Below the pieces are notes generated by a model. It was not told where the DNA came from. It saw nothing but the letters and a program-made list of their open reading frames with translations, and made no database searches. Positions 36,701 to 48,259 of a DNA stretch of 64,000 nt are shown here, in pieces. Source of the DNA: Podocnemis expansa. Its lineage: Eukaryota > Chordata > Testudines > Podocnemididae. A program made the position numbers and the translations under genes. The stretch spans positions 4,257,372-4,321,371 of the forward strand of contig ML682067.1 in NCBI GenBank assembly GCA_007922195.1, written 5' to 3'. Every line of letters begins with the position of its first letter. Within the stretch, counting starts at the first letter, position 1.

Positions 36701-37198
36701 TGGTTTTATTTTTTAAATTTCTGTGAATGAATGTAAAGAGACATGAGAATTTCAGATCCATGGGCTGTTTTCATTGCCCTCTCCAATCTTGTCTGCTCTT
36801 CCCTACTATCTTTACTCCTCCCTTAAAAGGCCTTGCCAACAACTAGATGGATCTCTGTTCTCCTTTACCTGTGTCAGAACTCTGTCTCCCAGTCTTTAAT
36901 GGCACCAGTGATGGGACTTCCAGAAATTCCTTTGTGACATGTTGCTCACAGCATGATACAGGTAATGCTTTATGCTAGTCAGCTGAAGTTTTCCTTTATT
37001 CAGTTTAATTATATTACTTTTAGGTTTCACTCTGAAATAATTTCTCTCCATCCTCAATGTTTAAACCATTCAAATATTTGTAAAAAATTACAACACTACC
37101 CACATCTTAGTCATTGTTTATCCAAGCTGTCAATTGGCATGTTGACATTAAATGATGTGATGTCACACAGGAGGGTCCTAGAACAGCATAATAGTCAA
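33760..37198. other. Intergenic, no gene seen
   Basis: No exon is supported. Contents noted: an orphan hAT-like left end at 33832, a G/C-rich stretch at 33.9-34.1 kb, poly-T near 35.27 kb, and a LINE tail at 35.88-36.14 kb (listed separately). Frames in this region have no domains. Confidence 0.45.
35880..36145 (+). mobile_element. L3/CR1-like LINE 3' end
   Basis: A short plus-strand frame with an ISPSLAVLKLNVF-like terminal block is followed by acatcagactaggtgatcac and tttggaatctatgaat. This matches the layout of the end of a CR1-clade ORF and its tail. Very worn. Confidence 0.5.
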
Positions 37199-37199
37199 T

Positions 37200-37581
37200 G
37201 AGTCCTGGTCTACACTACAGAGTTATGTCAATGCAAGGCAGCTTATGTCTACCTAACTAAGTGCCTACACTAAACTTTTGCTCTTTCTGACATAACTTAG
37301 CTGCTACATGGACTTAATAACTCCACCTCTGCAAGAAGCATAGAGTCAACATCATTATAATTAGGTTGATGCTGTGTCATTGTGTTGCTTTCATCAACTG
37401 CTGCTAACTTTCAGAAGCTATCCTCCAGTGCCCCACGATGACAGTTCAAATCAATGAAAGCCATATTGGTGAGGGCACATGCTAGTGACACAAGAAGCAA
37501 AATGCAGACACACACCAGCAATGTAATCACTGTGGCAGCTGTATGTAACATAGGTCGACAATTTGTAGTGTAGACATACCT
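37200..37581. mobile_element. DNA element with TCTACACTAC termini
   Basis: The left end gtcctggtctacactacag is approximately inverse to the right end tttgtagtgtagacatacc. Inner words such as gttatgtcaatgcaaggcag, near the left, and gtcgaca, near the right, also mirror each other loosely. No transposase frame. Target duplication unclear. Confidence 0.6.
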
Positions 37582-38420
37582 AAGCAATGCCTCACAGACA
37601 TAAGGAAGGATTCCAGAGTAAGTCATGCCTGGGGATGGGGAGTAAGAGAAAATAGCAGCCATTCATTTAAAGAGACTATGGACTGAAGGAAGGTCTTGCC
37701 AAAAGCCCCAAGGAAAGGGTTTGCAGTCAGTGAACTTTTAGTGTTTCTGCTGTCACTGAACTAGCAAAGAGAGATGGAGAGAGAGGTTTGGAGCAAACAG
37801 CCAATCAGCACAGGGCATACATCAAGAATGCCAGAAACAGTTTTATTTGTTTTAAGTTAGATTTTATCTAACCTAGAATTTTATGCCTAGATGGAGAACT
37901 GGTAGGATTGTGACATCAGATGGACTATGGAAATGAAACTTCTTTGAGCTATGAAGTATTTTTTATTTAGATGAAGACTTAATACATTGTTTTTCTTAAC
38001 CATTTAACTCAAATATCTTAAAAGTAGAAGAAAAGATGTTTATTAAACAGTGAGAAAGCATACAGAATACTTGGCTACAGTCGCTTACTGTTTTAGTTTC
38101 TACTACAGCTACACTGTCAGTTAAAAACCCAGTCTAGACCAGGTTTCTGAGACCCAAAAATGAGTCTGTCAGCAAAACCAGGGTAGATCCAACAGGACAT
38201 TCAAAATACGCCTGTCAATGGGCAAACCATCTCTTATGCACTCGTTCCTGGTCTCAATGCAACCCTGTATGCAGCCTGTCTCATGTTCTACTACAGGAGG
38301 CTTCTTAAGCAAACTTCGCATACAGGTCTAATCCCACTTCTTCTTAGGGCCTTGGTTTTTATGAATACAAACAGTTCAAAGTAAAATTCTTAAATTCAAC
38401 CTTAAGTCTATCCGTTTTTC
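37582..38420. other. Intergenic, no gene seen
   Basis: Nothing recognised beyond short random frames. Confidence 0.4.
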
Positions 38421-39245
38421 CAGGGGTTAAAATATAATTTGGCGGGCCTTGGAACCCTCCTAAATTTCCAGGCCCCCTTCCCACAGGTCCAGGCCCCTTT
38501 CACACACCACATCTACTGCCCCCCAAACGTGTGACTCCCATCACAGCTACTGCCCCACAAATGCCTGCCCCCAACCAAGCTACTGCCCCACAAACACCTG
38601 CCCCCCCAGCTACTACCCTCAAAATGCCTGCCTACCATCAGACCCCTCCTTCCCCATATCCTCCTCAGCCACAGTCCACATTCCCTAAGCTTCCTGTCCC
38701 CATGTCCTCACTCCAGCCCTCCTAACCCCCTACCCCCAGCTGCCCCATCTTCACTCCACCCCCTTCAGACCCCCAACCCTCTCCATCCCGACCCCTTCTT
38801 CCCACCCTGCAATGCTTTCCCCACCAGCTGCCTGCCTGTCTCCAACACCCCCCCAACCCCTTACCTGCATCGCTGACACGGCCAAAGGGCTGGGTGGAGG
38901 GCGGGGAGACTGTGGCACGAGCGAGAAGGGGCATGGCTGGAGATTGGGTCCAGGCCATGCTGTGCCACCTGAGCCCAGCAGGAAGGGGTGGGGCTGTCAC
39001 AGGCCCCAGGAAGGGGGGAGAGGGGTGAGTGGGCTTGCCTCAGCCCGCAGTCCCTCTTCTCAACTGGCCATGGGGGGAACGCATCGGAACACTATGTTCC
39101 AGCATGTTCATCTATTTTTAGGGGGCCCTGGAATACAGCATTCCGGTGTGTTCCCCTATTTTGAGGGGCCCAGGAATGCTGGCCCTCTAAAAATACAAGG
39201 GCCCGGGACAGCATTCCAGGGTGTTCCTCCTTACTTTAATCTCTG
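38421..39245. mobile_element. hAT-like element with C-rich interior (825 bp)
   Basis: The left end caggggttaaaat and right end tactttaatctctg are inverted. The octamers cgtttttc and catttatc match at 6 of 8. The right half repeats ggaacac/attcc and gggccc words. The left half (38520-38720) is a C-rich short-period repeat (ctactgcccc). Terminal words match the inverted repeats around RXYLT1 exon 1 and the block at 56076. Frames here are not coding. Confidence 0.65.
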
Positions 39246-40150
39246 CATTTATCCTTTGCTGCCAAGTCCATCATGCCTGTACTCTCAAATTAGGCTCCAG
39301 CCAGCAGTCTCTGTGCTGCAGTTTAAGAAACTCAAAACTCATTTATTACATGACCTTTCTATAAAACTCATGAGGTAAAGTCTATGTAGTCTGCTTGCAT
39401 AATGGTTAAGCAACCCAAAGAAATATGGATGCAGCCCTTTGATTAAGAATTGGTGCTTGGACCAGGATAGTCTTTGAAAACAAAACAATTATATATTGAA
39501 ATCAAATATTAACACAGTGAAATTCAAGAACCAACATTTATCTCAGAAATCTCTCCCTATTTGAAACAGTGGTTACAATGCGCACAGCCCAAAATAAGGC
39601 AGTTACAGAGAATGCTGCCTTTCTATATCACATAGCACCAACCTCACTCTGAGGCTGACACAATTCTAAACACTTAACCAATAAAATACTCAGCATATCC
39701 TTAATATCTATAGACAAGCTCAATTTTCTAAACATTCAGCACATGTTGATCAGACAGTTCCTGGATGGCTGGAGATCTACACCTTTCTTATATACCACAA
39801 ACACGCAGCTTCATTTACAAGCAGACCCACACACTATTTTACTTTCCCTTTGTATAGATACAATACTCCTTTCAGCTCATTTCTAAGTTAGCTGCAAAAA
39901 AAAAAAAAAAAAAAAAGCCTTAGAATTTCCAGTGCGTACATAAACTCTGGAATCACAGCGAAATCTGTCCATCCCCCCAATCTGAAATAGTGATCCTGCT
40001 TCTTCCCGACCTGGTTCACATCCCCAGGCCATGGGCCTGCTGTAGCTGCATATGCTGTAGCCCAGGCTGATGATGCTTAGGTTTGCAAACTCATTGGGCT
40101 CAGAAGATGCATAGATGCAGCATCTATCCTGTCCGGGTAATGCCTCTACA
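39246..40150. other. Intergenic, no gene seen
   Basis: AT-rich. A poly-A run at about 39896-39916 may be a retroelement tail, but no body is recognised. Confidence 0.4.
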
Positions 40151-40363
40151 GCAGGGGGTCTCAAACATGTAGCCCACGGGCCACGTGCGGCCCCTAAAGC
40201 TATTTTCTGTGGCCTACAACGCTACTATTGTTTTATTTGCAATATTTGCAATGTTGTATGAAAAGTTTTCAGTGGTGCGATCCTTGGGCTACCATACTAG
40301 TCGTCACGTGGTCCTGTACTCGTCCGCATGTGGCCATCGTGGTCATTTCAGTTTGAGACCCCT
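40151..40363. mobile_element. hAT-like element, same family as 7530-7711
   Basis: The ends cagggggtctcaaac and gtttgagacccctg are inverted. The octamers ctctacag and ctctatag flank it, with one transition. The inner text gcccacgggccacgtgcggc identifies the family. Confidence 0.85.
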
Positions 40364-40494
40364 GCTCTATAGCATCTGTGCTCACTTAACCCTCTGTAGT
40401 GCTCAGTCCTCTTGCTCCAGATTGACTTCAGTGTGATTTGTTGTATTATAGCTCCAAATCTCAAAATCTTCCAAATATCTTACTTCGCCATTTG

Positions 40495-40984
40495 CAGGGC
40501 TGGATTAACAGGCCTGGGGGCCGTGGGCTGACTCCCACTGCAGGCCCATCCTGCCTGGGGCCCCATCCTCCATCATAGGGGCCAGGTCCCCACCCTGTCA
40601 CTGGGGAGGCCCTGGGAGCAGAGGGCACTCCAGCCCTGACCTCGCTCTGGCCAGTCTGCCGGGGGGGTGATTGGCATGTGATGTAGTGGCCCCCAATGCA
40701 GCTCCCCAAGGCTATGGGCCTTGGAAAGCTGCGCTGGGCTGGAGTGGAGGCTGCAGCCATGACAGCCAGCTCCACCCCCCTGGATGGAGCGAGGAGCTGC
40801 TGGCCTGCCCTGTCCTGCTCCCCCCGGGAGGCTGATTAGCTGGCCCAGGGATGAGGCAGGAGTGCGGAGCGGGGTGTGGGGTGTTGCACTATCATCGGTG
40901 TTTTTGGATTCGGCGCCCCGCCCCCCCCCCCCCCCCCTTTTGGCCAGGGCCCAGGGTTTAAGCCCCTATGTTAATCCAGTCCTG
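40495..40984. mobile_element. GC-rich hAT-like element (490 bp)
   Basis: The ends cagggctggattaac and gttaatccagtcctg are inverted repeats. The octamers gccatttg and gccactta match at 6 of 8. It includes a long C run at about 40918-40937. The same left end is seen at 57043. Confidence 0.8.
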
Positions 40985-42172
40985 GCCACTTACACATGAG
41001 AAATTTTAAAATATAACCACTGTAGTCTCCAATTTAAAGTAATTTGCCATTAGTGTTATTTAGCCAGTATTTTTCTCCAGAAGCCTGTATCTGTTTATTA
41101 GTTATATACTTAGTTTCTTTTCCTACTGATTTTCTGTGACTAAATCATGTTATACCAGTGAACTGCCAGAGATGTAGTTTAAATCCAATCTTCTGTATAT
41201 ATTCTTCTCCTCCTTTTGACAACAGATAAAGCTTTTTTTTTTAACAATATACCCTTAAATGTAAATATGTATATGTGCCCACATTATGTGTAGTGCAGCC
41301 TCCACCAATTTTCTGTCTAGCTCACCTCAGCCCTTCTCCTACCAACTAGAAAGAGGTGGGAACGGCTCCTGCACCCAGATACAGGCTTCTAAATACCTCA
41401 GACCTTTTTGAAAATGAGGCTTAAGTTCCTAAATATGGAGAACAGCAGCACCTAAATACTTTTAAAATTTGTGCCACAATGACTAAAGAATTTTTTGTGT
41501 ATTTCTCTAAATGATTCTGTTTATAGTTTTTCAGAAAAACAACAATTTAAAGGAAAAGCAATCCTTTTTTTTTATTGCTCCACCTACAAAAATATCAGGA
41601 ACACCATTAATTTTCATCCATCTTGACAAAATCTCAATAAACAACAACAATGAACCACATTTAATGAAAACATTGATCTTTACATCTTTTATTTCAGGAA
41701 ATATGTTCATACAGAGATTTGTAACCCTGTTCCCAGGTTTATATTTTATTTTTTTTCACAGGTTTTGATGTTTCTCCAGAGAGCAATCCTTCCTGCAGCT
41801 ATTCTGCCCTCCCCTTTTCCTCCCATCTGCCCATATTAAAAGAGAAACATTTTGTTCTGATGCAGATAGCCCTCTTTTCCTCAAAACCCATTAGGGATTT
41901 TTGAGATTCCATAAAATATAGACACTGGAATTGCTTTGTTCTCTTTTGACAGAGTACATTTCCACATGCCTTTGGTCAAAGAACGACAGATCTTGCAATT
42001 TCATTATGACAACTTATCACTGTAAAAAGTAAACTTTTAAAATATAATTCACACTAAGTATCAGCAAACTGCAGCCAACCACCTCAGCTTTGAATAACCT
42101 ACTTTAGAGTTAACAGTAAGTGACAGAAGAGGTAAATGAGCAATGGTGGTTGCAGTACATATGCATCTGGAA
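40985..42172. other. Intergenic, no gene seen
   Basis: AT-rich without recognised features. The 41511-41768 frame has no domain. Confidence 0.4.
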
Positions 42173-42686
42173 ATGGCCATCCCAAGGGGGGTGTGGGGCC
42201 CCGGGCAAATCACCCTCTGCGGGCCCCCCAGCTCCTGGCATTGGGGGACAGGCCTAGGTGGCCCAGGGGAGGGGCAGACCCCTGCTCTGCCTCCCCCCCC
42301 CCCATGCCTGGGACTGGGCAAGCAGCCAAAAGGGCAGCTAGGTACAGTGCCGCCGGTCTGCCCTGTCCCCCCGCCACATGCACTGCTCTGGGCACCGTGC
42401 CGGAGCAGTGGAGAGGGGGTGGGAGGCAGCATGGCCGGGGTGTGTGGGGGGGCAACGATACTGGCTCCGTGCTGCTTCCAACCCCCTCCCCACTGCTCCG
42501 GCACAGAGCCAAGAACAGCATGCATGGCAGGGGGGCGTGGCTGGACCAGTAGTGCTGCACTGGGCCGCCCTTTTGGCTGCTCACCCAGTCCCCGGCATGG
42601 GGGGGGCAGCGGTGCAGCCATGTGGGGCCCCCAAAGCATGGGGCCCTGGGCAGCCGCCCTGGTCGCCCTACCCTCAGGATGGGCCT
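42173..42686. mobile_element. GC-rich hAT-like element (514 bp) with internal inverted repeat
   Basis: The ends atggccatcccaagg and ctcaggatgggcct are inverted. The octamers atctggaa and gtctggaa flank it, with one mismatch. Inside, ctgctcyggcac-type and ggggcccc words occur in both orientations, so the element can fold on itself. The long frames on both strands (up to 221 codons) result from this composition. Confidence 0.7.
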
Positions 42687-42889
42687 GTCTGGAAAGAGCA
42701 GCAAAGTGCTTTGTAGTCAGCTTCAAACAATCAAAATAATAATAGCTCTGATGCTAAATTACTAATTTATAAAGCTGCCATTTTAAATTCATCCAATTAC
42801 TTTTAAAAATTCAGCACATGATCAAAACTTTTGTGTAAGGAGAGAAAAGACCAAGAGTCAATCTGGAAAGATTACATGCTTAGGGAGTG

Positions 42890-43545
42890 GGGGGCGAGGG
42901 AGGGAGATTGTTCATCTAGCCCAGGATTCTGTCTTCTGACAGTGGCCAAGGCCTGGTGTTTCAGAGGGAATAAACAGAACAGATAGTCAAGTGATCCATC
43001 TTGTCACCCATTTGCAGTTTCTGGCAAACAGCAACTCCTGCCCATCCTGGCTAATAGCCATTGATTGACCTGTTCTCCATGAACTGATCTGGTTCTTTTA
43101 TGAACCCTGTTATAGTCTTGTCCTTCACAACATCCTCTAGCAAGGAGTTCCACAAGCTGACTGTGCGATGTGTAAAGAAATATTTCTTTTTGTTAGTTTT
43201 AAACATACTGCTTATTAATTTCGTTTGGTGAAATAACACACCCTTATTTATTTTCTCTACATCAGTCATGATTTTATGCACCTATCCTCCTCACAGTCAT
43301 CTCTTTTCAAAGCTGAAAACTCCCAGTTGTGTTAATCTCTTTTCACAGGGCAGCTTTCTGTCTCCCTAATAATTTTTTGTTGCTCCTTTCTTTATCTTTT
43401 CCAGTGCCAATATAGCTTTTTTGAGTTTGGGGGGCCAAGATTGCCATGCAGTATTTAAGATGTGAACATACTATGGATTTATAAGGAGGCAAAAAGATAT
43501 TTTCTATCTTATCTATCACTTTCCTAATGATTCCTAACATCCTGT
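42890..43545 (-). mobile_element. CR1-clade LINE, 3' end
   Basis: The minus-strand 43051-43281 frame has the end-of-ORF pattern (KKYFFTHRTVSLWNSLLEDV, then ITGFIKEPDQFMENRS). The following bases to about 42890 fit the 3' UTR. The frame at 43343-43540 is the preceding part of the same ORF. Confidence 0.7.
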
Positions 43546-43747
43546 AAGGGTTGGGGGTTTTTTTTTGTTTGTTAGTTTGGTATTCTTTTTTTTTTTTTTT
43601 GGACTACTGTTGCACTTTGAGCAGATGACAAGCATATAATTATCCAGCTCATCCCACTTACCTTTTAGAATATTGGCATGATATTAGGTATTCCTCCAGT
43701 CTTCTGGAACTTCCCGAGTGCTCCAAGACTTGGTCCACCAAGCTCCT

Positions 43748-44262
43748 TGCAGTGAGGTGTACCAGCCCTGCACTAGAGAGACAAGGATTAAGGAAACCTT
43801 CCAGGCAGCAGAGGCTCCATCCCACTGCATCTGCTGGGCATGCTCAAGGTATAAAAGCCAGCCACCCAGCTCAGTCGGGGTGGACAGCCAACCTGAGAGG
43901 AAGCAACCTGTTGCTGCTCCCCTGGCTGGTTCTTGCGCACCCAGCAAGGCCCCAGGCCATGGGCCCTTGCTACCCCTGAGCAGGGGGACTTCTATAAAAA
44001 CTTTGGCCACTAGGCCATACACCTCCCCCAAAGCAGAGGAACATCTATAGTAATGCTGGCCACTAGGCATCACTATCCTTCAATTGCAACAATTCTATAG
44101 AGAGTTTTGGCCACTAGGCCACCCAAGCCCTAACCAGGGGACTTTTAAGGGGGTGCTGATTGTGGGGCCTGGCTACCACCCAGGCAAAAGAAACTTGGTG
44201 AAGACCTGAACCATTGGACTCCAGCGGGCTTGTTGACAGGAGCCATAGGCCAGCTCATGACA
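43748..44262 (+). repeat. 5' long terminal repeat
   Basis: About 515 bp, starting TGCAGTGAGG and ending CTCATGACA. It contains the TATA-like ggtataaaagccagc at about 43848. It pairs with the 3' LTR at 49541-50052. The 5-bp flank ctcct (43743-43747) matches the one after the 3' LTR. Many substitutions separate the two LTRs, so insertion is old. Confidence 0.9.
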
Positions 44263-44342
44263 AGGTGGTGGAGAATGCGGGCAGATGGTCCGAACTTGCT
44301 GTGAGGTTCAAAAGACTGGTGCTCGAAACAAACCAGGCAACC

Positions 44343-45180
44343 ATGGACCCTGAAAACTTTTTCAGTGGATGCTAGAAAGCCAACAATGGCAGGCGACACA
44401 ATAGCAGCAGCAACAGGCCCTGCTCTTAGAGTGAATGGCAAGCCAACACCAACTCCAAATGGCAGAACAACAGGAACAACCACAGCAGCTACTCTGGGAG
44501 CTGGCGACCCAACACCAGGCCTAACAAGAATGCCTGGTACAACAGCTTGCCATGCTCCTATAGCCCAGTAGGGCCTTGGCCACTGCCACCACAGGGGGAG
44601 AACCAACAGGTATATTGAGGGAATTACCACTAAGACTCACTAAAATGGGACCAGGAGATGAACCAGAGGCCTTTCTGGTCGCCTTCGAACAGGTGGCCAT
44701 GGCTGCACAGTGACCCACTGAACATTGGGCTACTTTGCTGCCACCATATTAACAGGCCCTGCCTAGATCATATTTTGCAATTTTGACCCATGACATGCCC
44801 TGGATTACAGCTGAGTGAAGGCCACCATCCTTGATCAGGCCGGGATCTCTCCAGAGACTTATCAACAGCGCTTTCGCAAGGAGCTATTCCCTGCTCAGGG
44901 GTGGCCCCACGCCATGGCCCAATGACTGAAAGACTTTTACAGGTGGTGGTTGGAGACTGATGGCAAGACCACTGCCCAAGTGGCCGAACTGATAGTCCTG
45001 GAGCAATTTACCCAAGTCCTTCCTGCTGGAGGGAGGGAATGGGTACAATGGCACCATCCAGCAACCCTCACCAAGGCAACTGAACTGCTAGAAAACTACC
45101 TGGCAGCAACAGCACCAGAATCAGCAGAAGATAAGCAAGGGCAGCCAGGGGGAGGAAGCCAGAACCTAAGATGACGAGCA
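44343..45180 (+). pseudogene. gag-like gene of the LTR element (capsid with SCAN-like region)
   Basis: It starts at ATG 44343 (MDPENFF) and is broken by stops soon after. A Gln-rich stretch is followed by a capsid region (GPGDEPEAFLVAFEQVA at about 44650). Around 44935-45110 the pattern W, then ELIVLEQFTQVLP, then a W...H and a terminal ATELLENYL resembles the SCAN domain of vertebrate zinc-finger proteins. That domain is thought to descend from the capsid of Gmr1-like elements. No intact frame. Confidence 0.75.
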
Positions 45181-45339
45181 CCACGCCCAGGGGCAGGAAC
45201 CCCACGTGTGACTCTGGACCCCAAGGGGACTTCACTACCAACCCAGGGTGATAAAGACAGTATCCTACCCCTATGGAGGGAGCCCCCCCCCCCCCCCCCC
45301 GGTCCCACAAGTAAGGAAGAAACAACTGACCCAGGGCCA

Positions 45340-45730
45340 GAAAACCAAAGTGGTCACTGCTATGAGTGTGGGTAGCTAGTCCATTTCTGGAGGGATTGCC
45401 CTTTTATGGACTGTGCCTATGGAAAAGTGTGGACCACCGCGCATGTTACCATGACCCCACCAAGTTGTTAATAACAGTGAAGGTTGCAGGGAAGCCTCAG
45501 ACAGCCATTGTGCATTCCGGATGTACCCAGACATTGATCGGGGCAGATCTCATTGGCCCTCCTGACCCCAACGGGAAACCAATCTTCATGCAATGTATCC
45601 ATGGGTATATATGGCCCTATCCCACAGCTAGAGTCCAGTTGAAGGCCTTAGATCAGGAAGCTGAATGCCAGGTTGATCTACTGCCTATTTTAGCCTGCCC
45701 TGTGGTGTTGGGATGTGACTGGCTATGGTT
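45340..45730 (+). pseudogene. Zinc-knuckle remnant and aspartic protease of the LTR element
   Basis: A CYECG block with a stop immediately after it lies at 45358-45375. The protease core follows (TAIVHSGCTQTLIGADLIG, about 45500-45560), ending near PVVLGCDWL. The catalytic position of the D-S/T-G motif reads His (codon 45513-45515), so this copy would be inactive even in frame. Confidence 0.75.
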
Positions 45731-45899
45731 CCTGGAGGTCTTATGGGATGAAAGCACCAGAGGAAGGAGCCAGAGCTGGGGCAACTCACAGCGAAGATGC
45801 TCTTGGACCAAGAACCTAGAGAAGACCCGGATGACGGACCAGCTTGCCCCTGGGACAATACCCCTAGAATGCAGATGGAAGAGGGTCCCCAGGAATCAG

Positions 45900-47095
45900 G
45901 GGAGTTAGACTGGCTGATGGATGTTGGGGACTTTCTCCGAGGTCAGCAAGAAGACCCCACCCTTAGTCAGGCCTGGGAACAGATCCACAATGACAGGGAC
46001 ACCCCAAACCCAAACGGGGGTATCCTTGCCCAAGGTCCATGATTTGAGGTCTACCAGGTTAACCTTTACCGAGTAACCCAGCTCCCTCAGACTGGGGAGG
46101 AACTTCGACAGTTGTTGGTCACCTGACAGTGTAGGAAAGGCTGCACACCCTGAGCCCTGGGCGGGCTACATGGGAAGAGAAAAGACTTTACAATGAGTGG
46201 CAATGAGGTTTTTCTCGCCAGGTACCCACTGAAATATGAGGGATTTCTGTGCCTCCTGCTCAGAATGCCAAATGTCGGGCCCCTAAAGGAATACCGAAGG
46301 CATCATTAATCCCCCTCCCAGTGGTGGGCGTACCATTTGAGTGAATTGGGCTAGATCTGGTGGGACCCCTGGAGAAGAATTCCATGGGCTGTCAATACAT
46401 CATGGTGCTAATCGACTACGTGACCTGCTGCCCAGAGGCTGTCCCTTTGAGAAGCACCATGGCCCCTGTCATCGCTTCAGATCTCCTCAATATCTTTGCT
46501 CGAGTAGGCCTATTCAAGTAGATCTTAACTGACCACAGGACCAATGTCTCCTCAAAGTTAATGGCAGAACCATCCCGAAACGGATGAGCTGGTTGAGAGG
46601 TTCAATGGCACATTGAAGTCAATGCTTCGTAAGTTTGTGGAAGAAGACCCCCAATAGTCAGTCAAGTTGTTACCTGCCTTGTTTGCAGTATGGGAGATGC
46701 CCCAGGCCTCAAAGGGCTTCTCACCTTTTGAGCTGCTTTATGGGAGACAGCCCCGGGGGATCCTGGACCTTCTCTGTGAGACTTGGGAGGAACAGGAATC
46801 AAGGGTCCAGTGGTCGGTAACCTATATTCTTCAGCTGCGCAAGCAACTACAGAGGTTGGGAGACTTCGCTCAAGGGAATGTGGAGAGGGCACAGAAGCAC
46901 CAGAAATTACACTGTAACCAAGGGGCTTGCTTGCTCAGCTTTGAACCGGGAGACCAAGTCCTCCTGCTGCTACCTTCTTCAGAGTCGAAACTCCTTGCAA
47001 AATGGCAAGGGCCATTCAAAGTGGTGTAGCTGGTAGACTCAGTGGATTATGAGATCCAGATGCCTGGGACTGTTGGGTGTATCATGTAACCCTTC
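45900..47095 (+). pseudogene. Integrase of the LTR element
   Basis: Broken frames carry, in order, a region upstream of the core (EDPTLSQAWEQI), core remnants, ELVERFNGTLKSMLRKFVEE at about 46586, FELLYGRQPRG at 46727, and a C-terminal GPY/F-like module (FEPGDQVLLLLPSSESKLLA, then KWQGPFKVV) ending at 47029. There are numerous stops in the catalytic core. It lies upstream of reverse transcriptase, opposite to most gypsy elements. Confidence 0.8.
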
Positions 47096-47379
47096 TGCCA
47101 AGGCGAGCTGGCAGAACAAGAGCCAGGTTCTGTATCTAGGGGTTTCCAAGTAATGTTACAGCACCAACCGGCTTGAGCCCCCACCCAGTCTTCTGGGAAA
47201 TCATGTACTATTCCCTGGGCCCCCCAAAGGGGTAAGGCTTCCCCACTCTCAAGCAGGAGTCTGAGTGGGGTACACAGAACTTTTAGTAGTAGTAAAACAG
47301 AATGTAAAAACCCAATAGCAGAAATCAGCACTGATCTGGAGAATCAATGCAGAACAAGGTTCCCAACAAACCCCAGGGT

Positions 47380-48255
47380 ATGTAGGGAATGTCTTTCATG
47401 CCAGCTGTCCTCTGGCACTACCCATTGGTCCTCACGCTGTCTACTCCCACCAGCCACTAGCTACGCCCACTGGCCACTGGCTCCGTCCACTGGTCACTCA
47501 CACTCAGCTCTCACCAGCCACTGGCTCCGCCTGCTGTCTGCTAGCTGTGCCTGCTGGTCACTCACGCTTGGCTCTCACCATCCGCTGGCTCCTCTTCAGT
47601 GATTTCAGCTCCGAGAGAGGGTTTGCCTCTCTCAGTAATTTCAGCTCAGAGAGTGTCTGCTCTTTCAGTGATTTCAGGTCAGAGATAGTTTGCCTCTCTC
47701 AGTGACTTCAGGTCTTAAACCTTACATAGCTGCAGACAGCTTCTCTCATTAAAATAACAAAAGAAAGGCTTCACAGGAAGCCTGGCCAGATCTATCCTTT
47801 GACAGGAGCACAATTGGATGAAGCAGAGTCTCAGACATGGTTCTAGACTGAACTAATGCTAAACCGCCACCCCATCTTAACTTCACCAGGCTGGAAGGGG
47901 TGGGGGGTTACTCTTTTAATATTCTTTTTGCTAATGGTAATTTTTATCCTTTAACCCACCTAAGCAGTGTTTGAACAAGCAAGACAGTAGCATATTACAA
48001 AAGACAGTATTTCATGTTTCTCTTTAGTAGAATTACAGATATTGACAGATTTGTGATCAAATAAACCCAAATGCCATTACCCATATTACCCTGCACCCAT
48101 AGTGAGGCTATGCTAATGGGGTCTTTGTGCTCTTGCAAATAGAAAACCCATGCAGATTGGTTGCCTCCCCCCCCCTTAGAAGCTGTTAGGCACAGCTTCT
48201 AAGCCTGCCTTACAGTCATATTAACCTTTTAAAGGCCTGGAAAGCACAAGATGTA
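47380..48255 (+). repeat. Repeat-rich block between integrase and reverse transcriptase
   Basis: Not recognisable as pol. Bases 47430-47590 are degenerate tandem units built on ccactggctccgcc and tcactcacac words. Bases 47595-47715 are units of about 35-40 bp built on tctctcagtgatttcagctc. A C run lies at 48170-48180 and another at 48265-48278. It may be a separate insertion, such as a solo LTR, but I could not define its ends. Confidence 0.5.
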
Positions 48256-48259
48256 TTCT

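Noticed and set aside
42061..42739. Frames of up to 221 codons on both strands
   Set aside because: The region is a GC-rich hAT-like element with inverted ends and a target duplication. Frames occur on both strands and show no domain.
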